Below are positions 53,700-63,499 of a stretch of DNA of 64,000 bases, piece after piece (the first letter of the stretch is position 1; every line of letters begins with the position of its first letter). The notes under the pieces were generated by a model. That model was given only the letters and a program-made list of their open reading frames with translations, made no database searches and had not been told where the DNA came from. The translations under genes were made by a program, and so were the position numbers. This DNA is from Neoceratodus forsteri (taxonomy: Eukaryota > Chordata > Ceratodontiformes > Ceratodontidae): the NCBI GenBank assembly GCA_016271365.2, contig CM057456.1, positions 1,392,787,501-1,392,851,500 of the forward strand, written 5' to 3'.

Positions 53700-55296
53700 A
53701 TGTCTGAGAATCCCAAAAAGAGAACCAGACCCACTGGGTTTCAGCACTGTACCGAGTGCAAGGAGGCCTTTGCTAAGGCCAACCCTCACCTCGTATGTGT
53801 GTATTGTGTGAGGTTTGACCACCTCAAAGAAGACTGCCAGATATGCAGGAACTTTCCCAAAGCCACTGTGGAAAAACGTTTGAGTAGGCTAAGGGAGAGG
53901 GAGGCCGACAAGTCCGCTGACCCGGATGGCCAGCCCGGTTCAGTTGCGACCGACCCTGAGGAGGTGCCCACTGACCTGGGCAATACCTCCTCGGGCAAAT
54001 GGAGAGCTGATTCTGCGGAATTGGTTCCGAAAAAGAAAGTCAGCCAGTTCGGATCTGACTTCGCATGGTCCGACCGCTGAAGAGATAGCGAAAGCGATTT
54101 CTATAGTCCAATCGCTTTGCCCGGTTCCAACCAAACCGATATTGGTTCAAAGCAGAGCGGTTCGGTCAGAAATGTCTGCTTCAGATATAGAACCTGAAGC
54201 TTACTATGAGGGCAATTGGGAGGAGGAGGAAGATTACGATGAAGAGGATGAGGGCCTAGATGGGCCGGTAGAGCCTGACATCTCCCCAGACAGGCCCTCT
54301 CAGGTTTCTCCTCCCAGGCTTTCTGAGTCCCCTTCCCATTTCTTGTTTTACAAAAAAGTGGCTGAGATACTTCAGCTTCCTTTGGAAGAGGCTGAACAGG
54401 ATCAGGAAGAACCTGACTACTTAGAAATAATGGATGTACCAGAGTCAAAAAGGGTGTCTATCCCCTTACACAAATCCTTGGGGAAGCAGACACAAAAAAT
54501 TTTACAGTTTCCTACATCCATACCTCCTGTGGAAAAAAGGATGAACAGGAGATATACTTTGGCAGGTCCTGGGATGGAATTCCTTACTAATCACAGCAGC
54601 CATGTTGGGGTAGTACAAGCTGCAGCCTGTGACAAGGCTAATACTCCCCTGGCATCTCACCCCCCAGACAAGGATTCCAGGAAAGTAGATGCCATGGCAA
54701 AAAAAAACAGTACTTGGCATCCTCTTTGGGACTCGATCCAACTACATGGCATATACAGCTAGGTACCAGAAATCTATGTGGGATATGGTTCTGGAACTGA
54801 CTAGGAATGCCCCCCACCCCCACCCCAGCTAACTAAGCAGCTGGATTAGGTGGCTACAAATGGTATAGTGGCATCTAAAGTGCAGTTTCACACTGCTGTA
54901 GATTCTAATGATGTTCATTCCAGGGTCATGGCTACATCTATCTCCATGAGGAGATTTGCTTGGCTTAGGTGTACCAACCTCTCTCAGGATACCCAGGCTA
55001 AGGCCATGGATTTTCTTGTAGCTGGTAATTCTCTTTTTGGAGATCAAACAGAGAATTACATGAAAAAGATGGATGAGTACAAGACCACCTATAGGAGTGC
55101 TGCAGCCATAGAAAAACAGACCACTCCTCAGAGGCAGCAGTTTAGGGGCAGGCCTTTTCACAGGCCTTTTTACCAAGCTCAGGCCTCCTCCTCTTCTTTT
55201 CAGCAGAGGGGGTTCTTTAGGGGAAGAGGTAGACGAGGGGTGACTAGGACCCCATCATCCACTCAGTCTAAGCCCCCTGCCAAGCAGACACCCTGA
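53700..55296 (+). pseudogene. DIRS-G ORF1 (gag-like)
   Basis: The ATG at 53700 begins MSENPKKRTRPTGFQHCTEC. The Cys/His cluster at 53748-53857 reads C-x2-C, NPHLVCVYC, H and C-x2-C-x2-F, as in the other families. A frameshift near 54060 leads into 53926-54762, which has an acidic stretch (NWEEEEDYDEEDEGLDG). A capsid-like region with PPDKDSRKVDAMAKK follows (54661-54705), then another shift. 54850-55296 (VQFHTAVDSNDVHSRVMATS, RRFAWLRCTNLSQDTQAK) ends in an Arg/Gly/Gln-rich tail (RGFFRGRGRRG) likely to bind RNA. The reading is reconstructed from pieces only. Confidence 0.78.
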
Positions 55297-55297
55297 G

Positions 55298-56366
55298 GTG
55301 TCAGTCAGGGTCGCCTCCCTACTCCCAGTAGGGAGCAGGCTGGCTCACTACTCCCAGGCCTGGGAGTCTATTACTTCAGACAAATGGGTCCTGGAAGTAG
55401 TGAGCCAGGGACTTGCTCTCAGTTTCAAAAGGTTCCCAAGAATGAGAGCAAGAGCCTTCAGTCCTCCCTCTCCCTTGGAGACAAAGGCCTTAGAGGTAGA
55501 AGTCTCCTCTCTTCTGCAAGCAGTAGAGAAGGTACCTCTTTGTCACAGGGGAAAAGGATTGTATTCCAGATACTTCCTTACCCCAAAACAGGCAGGGGAG
55601 TGGCGACCCATCTTAGATTTAAGGTACCTGAACAAACATTTGACAAAACCAAAATTCAAAATGGTGACTCTGGGAGTAATTCTTCCCTCTCTGAGACCAG
55701 GAGACTGGCCAGCTTCCTTGGATCTCAAGGATGCCTACTTCCACATACCTATCAGACATTCCCATAGAAAGTACCTCAGGTTCGAGTTGCCCTCAGGCCA
55801 TTATCAATTCAGGGCCATGCCCTTCGGCCTAACGTCTCCTCCAAGGGTGTTCACCAAGTGTCTTGCAGTAGTGGTGGCATTCCTCAGGAGACAGGGCATC
55901 CTTCTGTTCCCATACCTGGACGATTGGCTCCTAGTGGGCCAGTGCTCAGACTAAGTCAAGTCAGCCTTATAGGTCACTCAAAGACTTCTGGAATCCTTGG
56001 GCTTCATTCTAAATCTAGAGAAGTCTGTTTTAGAACCAGAGCAACTTCTCACCTTCATAGGGGGTGGAAATAGATACTATTCAGGCAAGGGCTTTTCTCC
56101 CTCTGTCAAGGGTTCAGTCACTGGTCACTCTGGCCTCCTCTTTTCATCCTCTAGTGTCTCGTCCAGCCAGACAATTTCTACAGCTGCTGGGCCACGTGGC
56201 AGCCTCCACAGCAGTAGTTCAGGGAGCAAGGTTTCAGATGAGAGATATGCAGTTTCATCTCAGATCTTACCGGTCTTGGAAAAAGGATCCTCTCTCAAAA
56301 CTGGTTCCAGTCTCTCAAACTCTAGTCCAGGCCCTCCAGTGGTGGCTGGAGGATGATAGTCTTTGA
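55298..56366 (+). pseudogene. DIRS-G reverse transcriptase
   Basis: The frame 55298-55954 contains SRYFLTPKQAGEWRPILDLR, SLDLKDAYFHIPIRHSHRKY and QFRAMPFGLTSPPRVFTKCL. The catalytic box LFPYLDDWLLVG has YLDD intact near 55913-55924. A TAA at 55952-55954 ends it. The following frames carry LGFILNLEKSVLEPEQLLTF (about 55995-56055) and FLQLLGHVAASTAVVQGARF (56064-56366). One stop and one shift separate otherwise good domains. Confidence 0.88.
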
Positions 56367-57194
56367 CAGGGTGTCCGCTCTATCAGTCAGGCCCCTTCTG
56401 TGACTGTCACCACAGATGCCTCCCTGCTGGGGTGGGGAGCCCACCTGGATCATCTTACAGCTCAGGGAACTTGGTCTCACCAGGAGTCCCTTATGCACAT
56501 AAACATTCTGGAATTGAGAGCTGTCTTTCTGGCACTTCAGACATTCTCAACTTCTGTTCAAGGGAAAGTGGTGCAGATCAGGACAGACAATACCACAACC
56601 ATGTGGTACATCAACAAACAGGGAGGCACTCGGTCCTCGGCCTTGTGCACAGAGGCCATGAAGGTATGGTCTTTAGCATATTCCTTTCAGGCTTCCCTGC
56701 TGGCTGTGCATCTCCCAGGGAAGGACAACATTCTAGCAAATGCTCTAAGCAGAATTTCTCAGGGATATCATGAATGGTCCCTGAACCCTCCAGTTCTTCG
56801 AGCCATCTTCAAGAGATGGGGCACTCCAGAGATAGATCTCTTTGCAGCCCCAGACAATCATCAACTTCCTCTTTATTGTTGCAGACCGTCTCTTCTGGGC
56901 CCTGTCCCTCATGATGCTCTTCTGCTGAATTGGACAAGCAGGTTTCTATATGCATTTCCTCCTTTTCCTCCGATATTCAAAGTCCTGATCAAAATCAGGT
57001 ATCGACCTTGCAAGGTGATTCTGGTGGCTCCAGATTGGGCCAGACAGCCTTGGTATCCTCTGCTGTTGTCACTGTCAGTAACACTGCCCTTATGTCTTCC
57101 CAGACAACACAATCTCCTCACCTCCTCGCAGGGTAGAATTCTGTATCCCAACCTTCAGACTCTCAGGCTCAAAGCCTCGCTCTTGAAGAGCTAG
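56367..57194 (+). pseudogene. DIRS-G RNase H and pol tail
   Basis: The open frame 56400-57194 gives TTDASLLGWGAHLD, MHINILELRAVFLALQTF, RTDNTTTMWYINKQGGT and VHLPGKDNILANALSR. Three acidic residues are present, and the fourth position is Asn rather than the Asp seen in families I and III. The conserved tail FLYAFPPFPPIFKVLIK and KVILVAPDWARQPWY follows, ending LKASLLKS. The frame itself is intact over 264 codons. It overlaps the recombinase start. Confidence 0.85.
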
Positions 57195-58187
57195 AATATG
57201 CAAGCTTGCACCTGTCCCAATCAGTCTCGGATATTTTAAAGGTTACCAAGAAGCCTACTACTAGAAAGCTTGCCAAGCCAGAGCTGGCCAATATTGCCAT
57301 GGTTTTGGACTATCTGGTGCATCTTAACAGTTTAGCCCTCCGGCCTACTACTCTCAAAGTACATCTGGCAGCTGTGTCTGCCTTCCTTTCTGCTGGTAAG
57401 GGCTCTTCCCTAGCTTCTCATCCCAGTTTTCAAAATATTTTTCAAAGGTTTGGTTCATGTCAATCCTCCCTTTAGGGGGGCTTACCCCTTCTTGGGATCT
57501 GAACATATGTATTGCACAGCTTATGCAGCCCCCTTTTGGAACCTTTACCCTCAGCTGAACTGAAATACTTGACTTGGAAAACTGTGTTCCTGGTAGCCAT
57601 TACTTCTGCCAGGAGAATCAGTGAATTACAGGCTTTATCTGTGGAACCTAATTTCATTTCCTTTCATAGTGATAAGGTGGTCCGCCTCACCAATAGAAAG
57701 TTTCTTCCCAAGGTGGTGTCAGACTTTCATCTGAACCAGTCTATGTCATTGTCTGTGTTTTTCACTGATCATTCTTCCCTCTGAGGAGAGAAGGTTACAC
57801 AGTCTGGATGTAAAGAGGGCTATTAGTGACTATATTGAGCATACTAAGCCCCATAGGAAGGACTGTTCTCAGTTGTTTCTCACTTATGGAGAAGTGGGAA
57901 AGAGCAAACCTGCTACCAAGAGGTCTGTTGACAGATGGATTGTCTCTTGTATTCAATTCTGCTATTCAAAGTTTGGGAAGGAACCTCTCTCAGGCCTGAG
58001 GGCTCATTCTACCAGAGGTACAGCTGCTTCGGTCGCAGCAGCTAGAGATATACCTTTAGTGGACATATGCAAAGCAGCTCCCTGGAAATCTGTCCATACT
58101 TTAACCAAGCATTACTCTTTGGACATTCAGTCACGAAGTGATGCTAGGTTTGGCACGGCTGTGCTGCAGAGCCTGTTCCCAAAATAG
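57160..58187 (+). pseudogene. DIRS-G tyrosine recombinase, frameshifted but catalytic residues present
   Basis: The start overlaps the RT tail (LEELEYASLHLSQSVSDILK). The core-binding part is RPTTLKVHLAAVSAF. Frames break at about 57475 and 57783. WKTVFLVAITSARRISELQA (57560-57625) carries the catalytic Arg, HSTRGTAA (near 58005-58028) carries HxxR, and KHYSLDIQ (near 58108-58130) carries the Tyr. The C-terminus is AVLQSLFPK. Only the breaks prevent a full protein. Confidence 0.87.
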
Positions 58188-58230
58188 GTTCTGTGACTCT
58201 CTCCTCCAAGGGCATACTGCTTGGTAGTCT

Positions 58231-58330
58231 GCATATAGTCGGAATACAGCAAGACTTCATATTGTTTGAAGAAAAAATTACTCACTATAGTAATGTTGTT
58301 TCTTCTAATGGAGTCTTGCTGTATTCTGAC
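58231..58330 (+). repeat. DIRS-G internal complementary region
   Basis: On the minus strand this reads AACAACATTACTATAGTGAG, TAATTTTTT, then CTTCAAACAATATGAAGTC: the right end (58755-58786) followed directly by the left end (53137-53155). It defines the element boundaries to the base, apart from one ambiguous C. Confidence 0.92.
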
Positions 58331-58592
58331 CTGCCTCCCCTCCTGGAACCTAGTAGTTTTGGGATGTGATGGGGCAGGCACAGTGCTGCACCCCAGAGGT
58401 GTACTGGACATGCTTCCATCTCTTAGGGGGTTTCTTTTAGTTTGTATTATTGTCTGGGTAAATCACTACCTTTTGTGTTCTTTTTGGGTGTTCTCAACTT
58501 GAGTCTTCTGACCATAAAAAACCTTGTTTTGCCATTTGACACAAAATTTTGGAAACAATTTCTTCCTTTGAGTTAGTTTAGTGCTCGTAAAA

Positions 58593-58786
58593 ATCTGACG
58601 GTTACACTTCAGAGTACCACAGACAGAGGTTTAAAAACCGAGCTTGAGCTCAACGTTCTATGCCTTTGCATAGAGTTAACCCTTTACTCTCCGGAGCAGT
58701 TCAAGTGCTGGGGCTAACTGCATATAGTCAGAATACAACAAGACTCTATTAGAAGAAACAACATTACTATGGTGAGTAATTTTTTT
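58593..58786 (+). repeat. DIRS-G right inverted terminal repeat
   Basis: It is the inverse of 53151-53304, followed by a right-specific tail AGAAACAACATTACTATGG, TGAGTAATTTTTTT. Confidence 0.9.
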
Positions 58787-58905
58787 CATGTGAACCTTCA
58801 AAGAGGAATGGCTGAGACCCAGGTCAAAGAGATGATGCATGTAGTCCAGGACTCTTTCAGCTAGGCAGGAGAAAAAGCTCAAAGTCCTTTGATGCGGCCC
58901 AAATC
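58787..58905 (-). pseudogene. DIRS-F tyrosine recombinase, N-terminal part
   Basis: On the minus strand LSFFSCLAERVLDYMHHLFD and LGLSHSSLKVHM form the core-binding start of the recombinase. It is cut by DIRS-G after KVHM; the rest continues at 53136. The frame overlaps the end of the pol tail. Confidence 0.8.
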
Positions 58906-59830
58906 AAAAATAGTTTCCACTTCATGGCGTAGGTGGACCTGGTGGAAGGCTTTCTGGCCTGCACCAGAATATCTGCTACAAGCGGAGAAACCCCGAATCA
59001 GACTTGAGCTATGTCTGCAGGAGCCACACATGCAACTGAAGGGATTTGAGACCTGGATGAACAAGGGTCCCCTGATCCTGGGTCAGCAAGTGCTGTGACA
59101 GAGGAAGAGGAAGCGGAGGTTCCTCTGAAAATTGTTACAGAAGAGAGAACCAAACTTGCCTGGGCCAGAATGGAGAAATGAGGATCATCCGGGCTCTTTC
59201 TGTTCTGAGCTTGTGCAAGACCCTCAGAATTAAGGGAATTGGAGGGAAGGCATAGACAAATCTGTCCCTCCAGTCGAGAGACAGAGCGTCCCGGCAGAAA
59301 ATGTCTCTCCCTGGAGCAAGCGAGCAGAAGGCAGGAAGTTTTGCGTCTTGAGGAGACGTGAACAGGTCTATCTGAGTGGTTCCCCAGAGCAGGAAGATGT
59401 CGTCTACTACCTCTTCATCCAGTTCCCATTCGTGGGCTCTGGCTGAAGACCGACTGAGGTGGTCTGCCAGCGTGTTTTCTACTCCCGGAACATGAACTGC
59501 TGTCAAGTGAAGGTTGTGCTGAGCAGCCCAACTCCAAATTCTCATTGCTTCCCTGAACAGGGGGTAGGAACAAGTTCTTCCCAGCTTGTTGATGTACCGC
59601 ACTACACACATGCTGTCTGTCTGGATGGTTAGATGACTGGGAAGAATGGAGGAGTGCAGAGCCTGGAGAGCATATAGCACGGCTCTGAGTTCGAGCACAT
59701 TTATGTGTAAAGTCTGCTCGAGTCTGGACCAGGTGCCCTGAGTCCTGTGAGCCCCTAGATGGGCTCCCCAGCCCTCTCCTGAGGCATCTGTTGTCAGTGT
59801 CTGGGAGGAGAGTTCGCTATTGAAGTGAAC
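58906..59830 (-). pseudogene. DIRS-F RNase H and pol tail
   Basis: On the minus strand TTDASGEGWGAHLGAHRTQG is near 59740-59800. VLELRAVLYALQALHSS, LTIQTDSMCVVRYINKLGRT and VHVPGVENTLADHLSR follow within 59135-59698. All four acidic positions (D, E, D, D) are present. The tail FVYAFPPIPLILRVLHK and RMILISPFWPRQVWF follows. A stop after FSLL (59135) is followed by further pol-tail homology toward the recombinase. Confidence 0.83.
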
Positions 59831-60850
59831 TCACCGGCAAAGGCTCTCTTGCACCGTCCACCATTGCAAGTCCCTGGCCATGGGATCAGAGACTAGAACC
59901 TCCTGGTCTAGGTCATCCAGTGTTTGGTCCCATTGAGACCGAAGCGTCCATTGAGAGATCCTCATATGGAGCCGAGTGCGAGGGACTGTCAGGATAGCAG
60001 CCGCCATGAGCCCAAGGATGCGAAGGACTGACTTGGCACTGACCCTTCTGTGACTGGACAGCAGACTTGCTTGAGTCTGGAGGGTGTCCACCCTGTCCTG
60101 AGACAAAGGCCTTGCCGATGTTCATGTCCGGGATTACCCCGATAAACTGGAGTCTTTGGCAAGGGACCAAATGGGACTTGGCCTGAATGATGGTGATACC
60201 CAGGCTGGTGAAAACCTGCAGGGTGAAGGGAAAAGAGTGCAGAAGTTCCTCCCTGGACGGGGCTACCAGGAACCAGTCGTCAAGGTACAGGAATACCTGC
60301 ACTCCCTGAGTACGCAGGTGGGTCGCTACCACAGACAGGCATTTAGTAAACACTCAGGGAGCCAAGGAAAGACCAGATGGGAGGGCCCTGAATTGGTAGT
60401 GGTCCCCCTGAAAAGAGAACCTAAGGAATTTGCTGTGGGAAGGGCAGATGGGGATGTGTAGGTAGGTATCCTGCACATCCAAAGCGCACAGCCACTATCC
60501 CAGCCGAAGTAGCAGCAGAAGGCTCTACAAGGGAGAGCATCCTGAAGCCGTTTGTACTCCACTCAGACATGTTCAGGAACTATGAGTCTAAAATAGGCCT
60601 CACGATCTCCCGCCTTCTTTGGAACTAGAAAGAAATAGAATAGTAACCTGTCCCCCAAAGATGGGTGGGGACTGGTTCTATCGCCGCCTTTGCAAGAAGA
60701 GAGGAGATTTCTTCCTGGACCAGAGTAAGATGACTTGGGGGCGGTCTTCGGGGCAGTTTCTGAAGAAACTCGATCGAGTGTCCTGCTGCTGTCAGTTGGA
60801 GCACCCAAGTATCTGATGTAATCCTCTTCCAACCCGGTAGATGGAAGGAG
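59831..60850 (-). pseudogene. DIRS-F reverse transcriptase
   Basis: From 60850 on the minus strand: FYFFLVPKKAGDREAYFRLI (60563-60832), an eroded LDVQDTYLHIPI region, then MFTKCLSVVATHLRTQGVQV and FLYLDDWFLVAPS with YLDD intact (about 60272-60286). The thumb (LGITIIQAKSHLVPCQRLQF) and connection (VLRILGLMAAAILTVPRTRL) follow. Frameshifts occur near 60400 and 60100. Confidence 0.83.
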
Positions 60851-60979
60851 AACCTCCCTTCTACTGGTTCTCCTGAGTGTCCAGAGGCTGTGGGAGGAGG
60901 TCAGGAGGTGTGGGGCAGCCGAAGCAGCCGAGGCTCCAGTGGCTTTTGGACAGAGTCTTGGTTGATGGAGAGGCCTGAT

Positions 60980-63480
60980 GCTTGTTAACCGCTTGCCTGT
61001 GAGCTTTCACCTTAGGTCAATACGTCGATGAAAAGGGTGACACTGTCCCTAGCGGGGTCTGTACGGAGAGTCCACAGACTTGAGTGCAGTGCCCTTCTCC
61101 TGCAGGTCAGTGATGATGTCCTTGACATCACCCCCGATAACACCCGAACCCTGAAGGGCGCATCCTCAGATAGCGGATTGCACTTCAGGGACCAAACCTG
61201 CACCACGGAGCCAGGCGTGACACTGAAGACCTATGATGGCTTGAACTCCGTCCAGCTGCGTCCACTGCATCGTAGGTGGCACGAGCATAAGCCAACTGGC
61301 CAAATGAGCAGAATGGACAAGGTCAGCCACTTCCTGTTTTGTCTGGGACTCAGGGAGGGAGTCCAATTTAGATTCCACCTGACTCAGGATGGTCTTCTGG
61401 TAGTTCCCCATATGTGTGACATAGTTCAGGGCCCTAATACCCAGGGTAGAAGATGCACGTACCTTCTCCCATACTGGTCCAGAAGCCGGGACTCCTTGTC
61501 AGGTGGGGATGAGTTGAGATGTTTGGGGTTTGTGAAATGGCCGTGAGTGGCGCTAATCATGACCGAGTCCACCTTGGGGTGTATATTCAAAGAATTTACT
61601 CTTCTCAGGAGCCTGATATAGCCGATCTGCCTTCTGTGGAAGGGGTGCTAACATGGACGGTTGTTTCCAAATGGTGGAAGCAAGGTCTGCATGAGGTTCT
61701 GTCCAGGGTGGAATCAATGTTGGAGCGGTCTCGGGGAGATCCAAGTGGGCAGCGAGCTTCTTACACTGTGGATCTGGCTCCAGAAATTGCCACTGTTGAA
61801 CTTCCTGGATCTTTCTCAATTACTCCAAAAAAGGAAGGATCCTCCGAAGGAGTCCTTGGCCTGGGACGTTCTGAAGTACAAGGCTCGTCATCCAGATCAG
61901 ACATCCCCTGAGTCTGAGTCAGAGTGTATGCGCAGGGGAGGAAGACACCTCCCGATGCGGGGAGGCGATCCCTTTGGGAAGCCCTCTGAAGCGTATCCTT
62001 CCCACCTGGCAGCTGAGGTTCACCTCTGGTGTCGGGTAAGGGAGGTTTCCCATCTCCAGCGTGGGGGATCCTGTGCAGGGTCCAGCGCCAGAGGATGGCT
62101 CTCTACCTCCCTGGTGAGCTGAGGTCTTGGCCTCGGCCCACCCAGGCAGTGAAGTCTCCTTCAAGTCCACCGTGGCTGTGGTGAGGGGTGGAGGAGGAGG
62201 AGACTCACAGATACCAGGGGAGTATCCATATGGCGAGTATCCCATAACCCGATGGCAGGAAGCCGAGCGTCAGGTATTGAGGTGCCGGGTACTGTGGCAT
62301 CAGATAAAGTGGCACCGGGTACTGCGGCATCGGATACTGTGGTACCGGGTAGGGTGGCACCGGATTAAGCGGTGTCGGATACCTGGGTGCCAGGGGCTCT
62401 GATGGAGCAGGAGGCCCTGGGAAAGGCCCAGCAGGCGGGCCAGGTAAGGGTGGCCCTGCGGGCTTTGGGCCCGGCATAGGAGCAGTGTCCAGAAGAGGGA
62501 CATCAGTTGGCATCGGGTAGGCCAGCGTTGGAGCTGGCATCTGAGGATCTGGCCCTGTAGGAGGAAGCTCTGATGTCTGCGTACCCAACTCCTCCGTGTC
62601 AACCGGGGATGGAAGGATGCAGGAGCCTCAGATGGCAACTGCAAGCACTGCGGTGAGCCTGGGACGTTGGATTGGTCAAAGGGGTCTGACGTAGGCTCTT
62701 TTGCTGGGCGGTCGTCGGAGGGGCAGACATCTAGCTTATCAGCTGGATCCAGGCGGGTGTCAGAGGAACCGGTGTCCGACTTATTGGAACCCTGACCCGA
62801 TGCAGGTTGTGCTGGGGATGCAACCTTGGCGGGCATACAAGGAACCGTGCGCCCTCCTGAAGGAGCCGGTGTCTTATCGATCCTGTCTGGGTGGACGTCG
62901 GTGGCACCAGCGGCCGACTTAGCGGACCCGCTCAACCAGAGGGCCTCGTGGCAGTGGCCTTCCTGGGAGCTGAGGCCTCCTTTACCCTGGAGGCACCCGA
63001 GGGGCCCGAGCGTGAGCCCAATGGGAGGGGCAACACCGTCTTGGGCACCTTAAGAACCGCAACTCCAGCTGGAGTCACAGAGGCCATGGAGGTTGAGTCC
63101 CAGTCCCGGTGCTTGTCCTTCTTTTTCTTGTGGCCTTCAGGGAAAGTGGAAGCCTGTCCCAACTTCTTCAACTCCTTTTCCATGGAAGCCATCTTTTTCT
63201 TGAGAATATGGGCCTCCAGGGACTGCTGCCTCAGTTTTTGGGTGGCTGAACTGAACTTTTGGCAGTGCTGGTACTTCTCCACAGGGTGGTTCAGGCTTAA
63301 GCAGAAGAGGCTGGGGAGCATCCGTCCTTATCACGGCAGTTGAGAACCACACAATCGCACTTATTTTTGTACCGATTCGGAAAAGGTGTCGAGGATGACA
63401 TACATGGAGCGTTTGATGCAAAAGTTTGGCCAAAAATAACTTGACGGAAGACGGCCGATGGAACTCTACCCATGAGGAAC
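60980..63480 (-). pseudogene. DIRS-F ORF1 (gag-like) with a Pro/Tyr-rich repeat
   Basis: On the minus strand the N-terminal Cys/His cluster lies at 63250-63359 across a frameshift: KCDC in one frame, then LFCLSLNHPVEKYQHCQKFS in the next. A coiled coil follows (LEAHILKKKMASMEKELKKL). The middle has a long Pro-rich region. Within 62205-62588 it includes tandem PVPQYPMPQYPVP-type units. KADRLYQAPEKSKFFEY (near 61590-61640) and PPDKESRLLDQYGRR (near 61475-61520) form the conserved core. A helical segment and CHAWLRGAG close it. Several frameshifts break the protein. Confidence 0.72.
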
Positions 63481-63499
63481 TTCCTAAGTCGATGAAAGC

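Larger units (their letters stand above)
53137..58786 (+). mobile_element. DIRS-G, family IV element inside the DIRS-F recombinase
   Basis: The 5650-bp plus-strand element starts CTTCAAACAACATGAAG at 53137 and ends GTGAGTAATTTTTTT at 58786. Its internal complementary region (58231-58330) is the reverse complement of these ends joined. Inverted repeats of about 154 bp lie at 53151-53304 and 58593-58746. Removing it joins GAAATTGCTAC to CATGTGAACC and restores KVHMVAISAY in the DIRS-F recombinase, so insertion made no duplication. Reading frames are better kept than in E and F, which fits its being a young layer of the nest. Confidence 0.93.

Noticed and set aside
53926..54762. A host gene with an acidic domain
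   Set aside because: It lies between the DIRS-G terminal repeat and RT, and carries the ORF1 block PPDKxS; it is element ORF1.
62205..62588. Host proline-rich or extensin-like protein gene
   Set aside because: It is inside DIRS-F ORF1 on the coding strand of that element and between its conserved ORF1 blocks.
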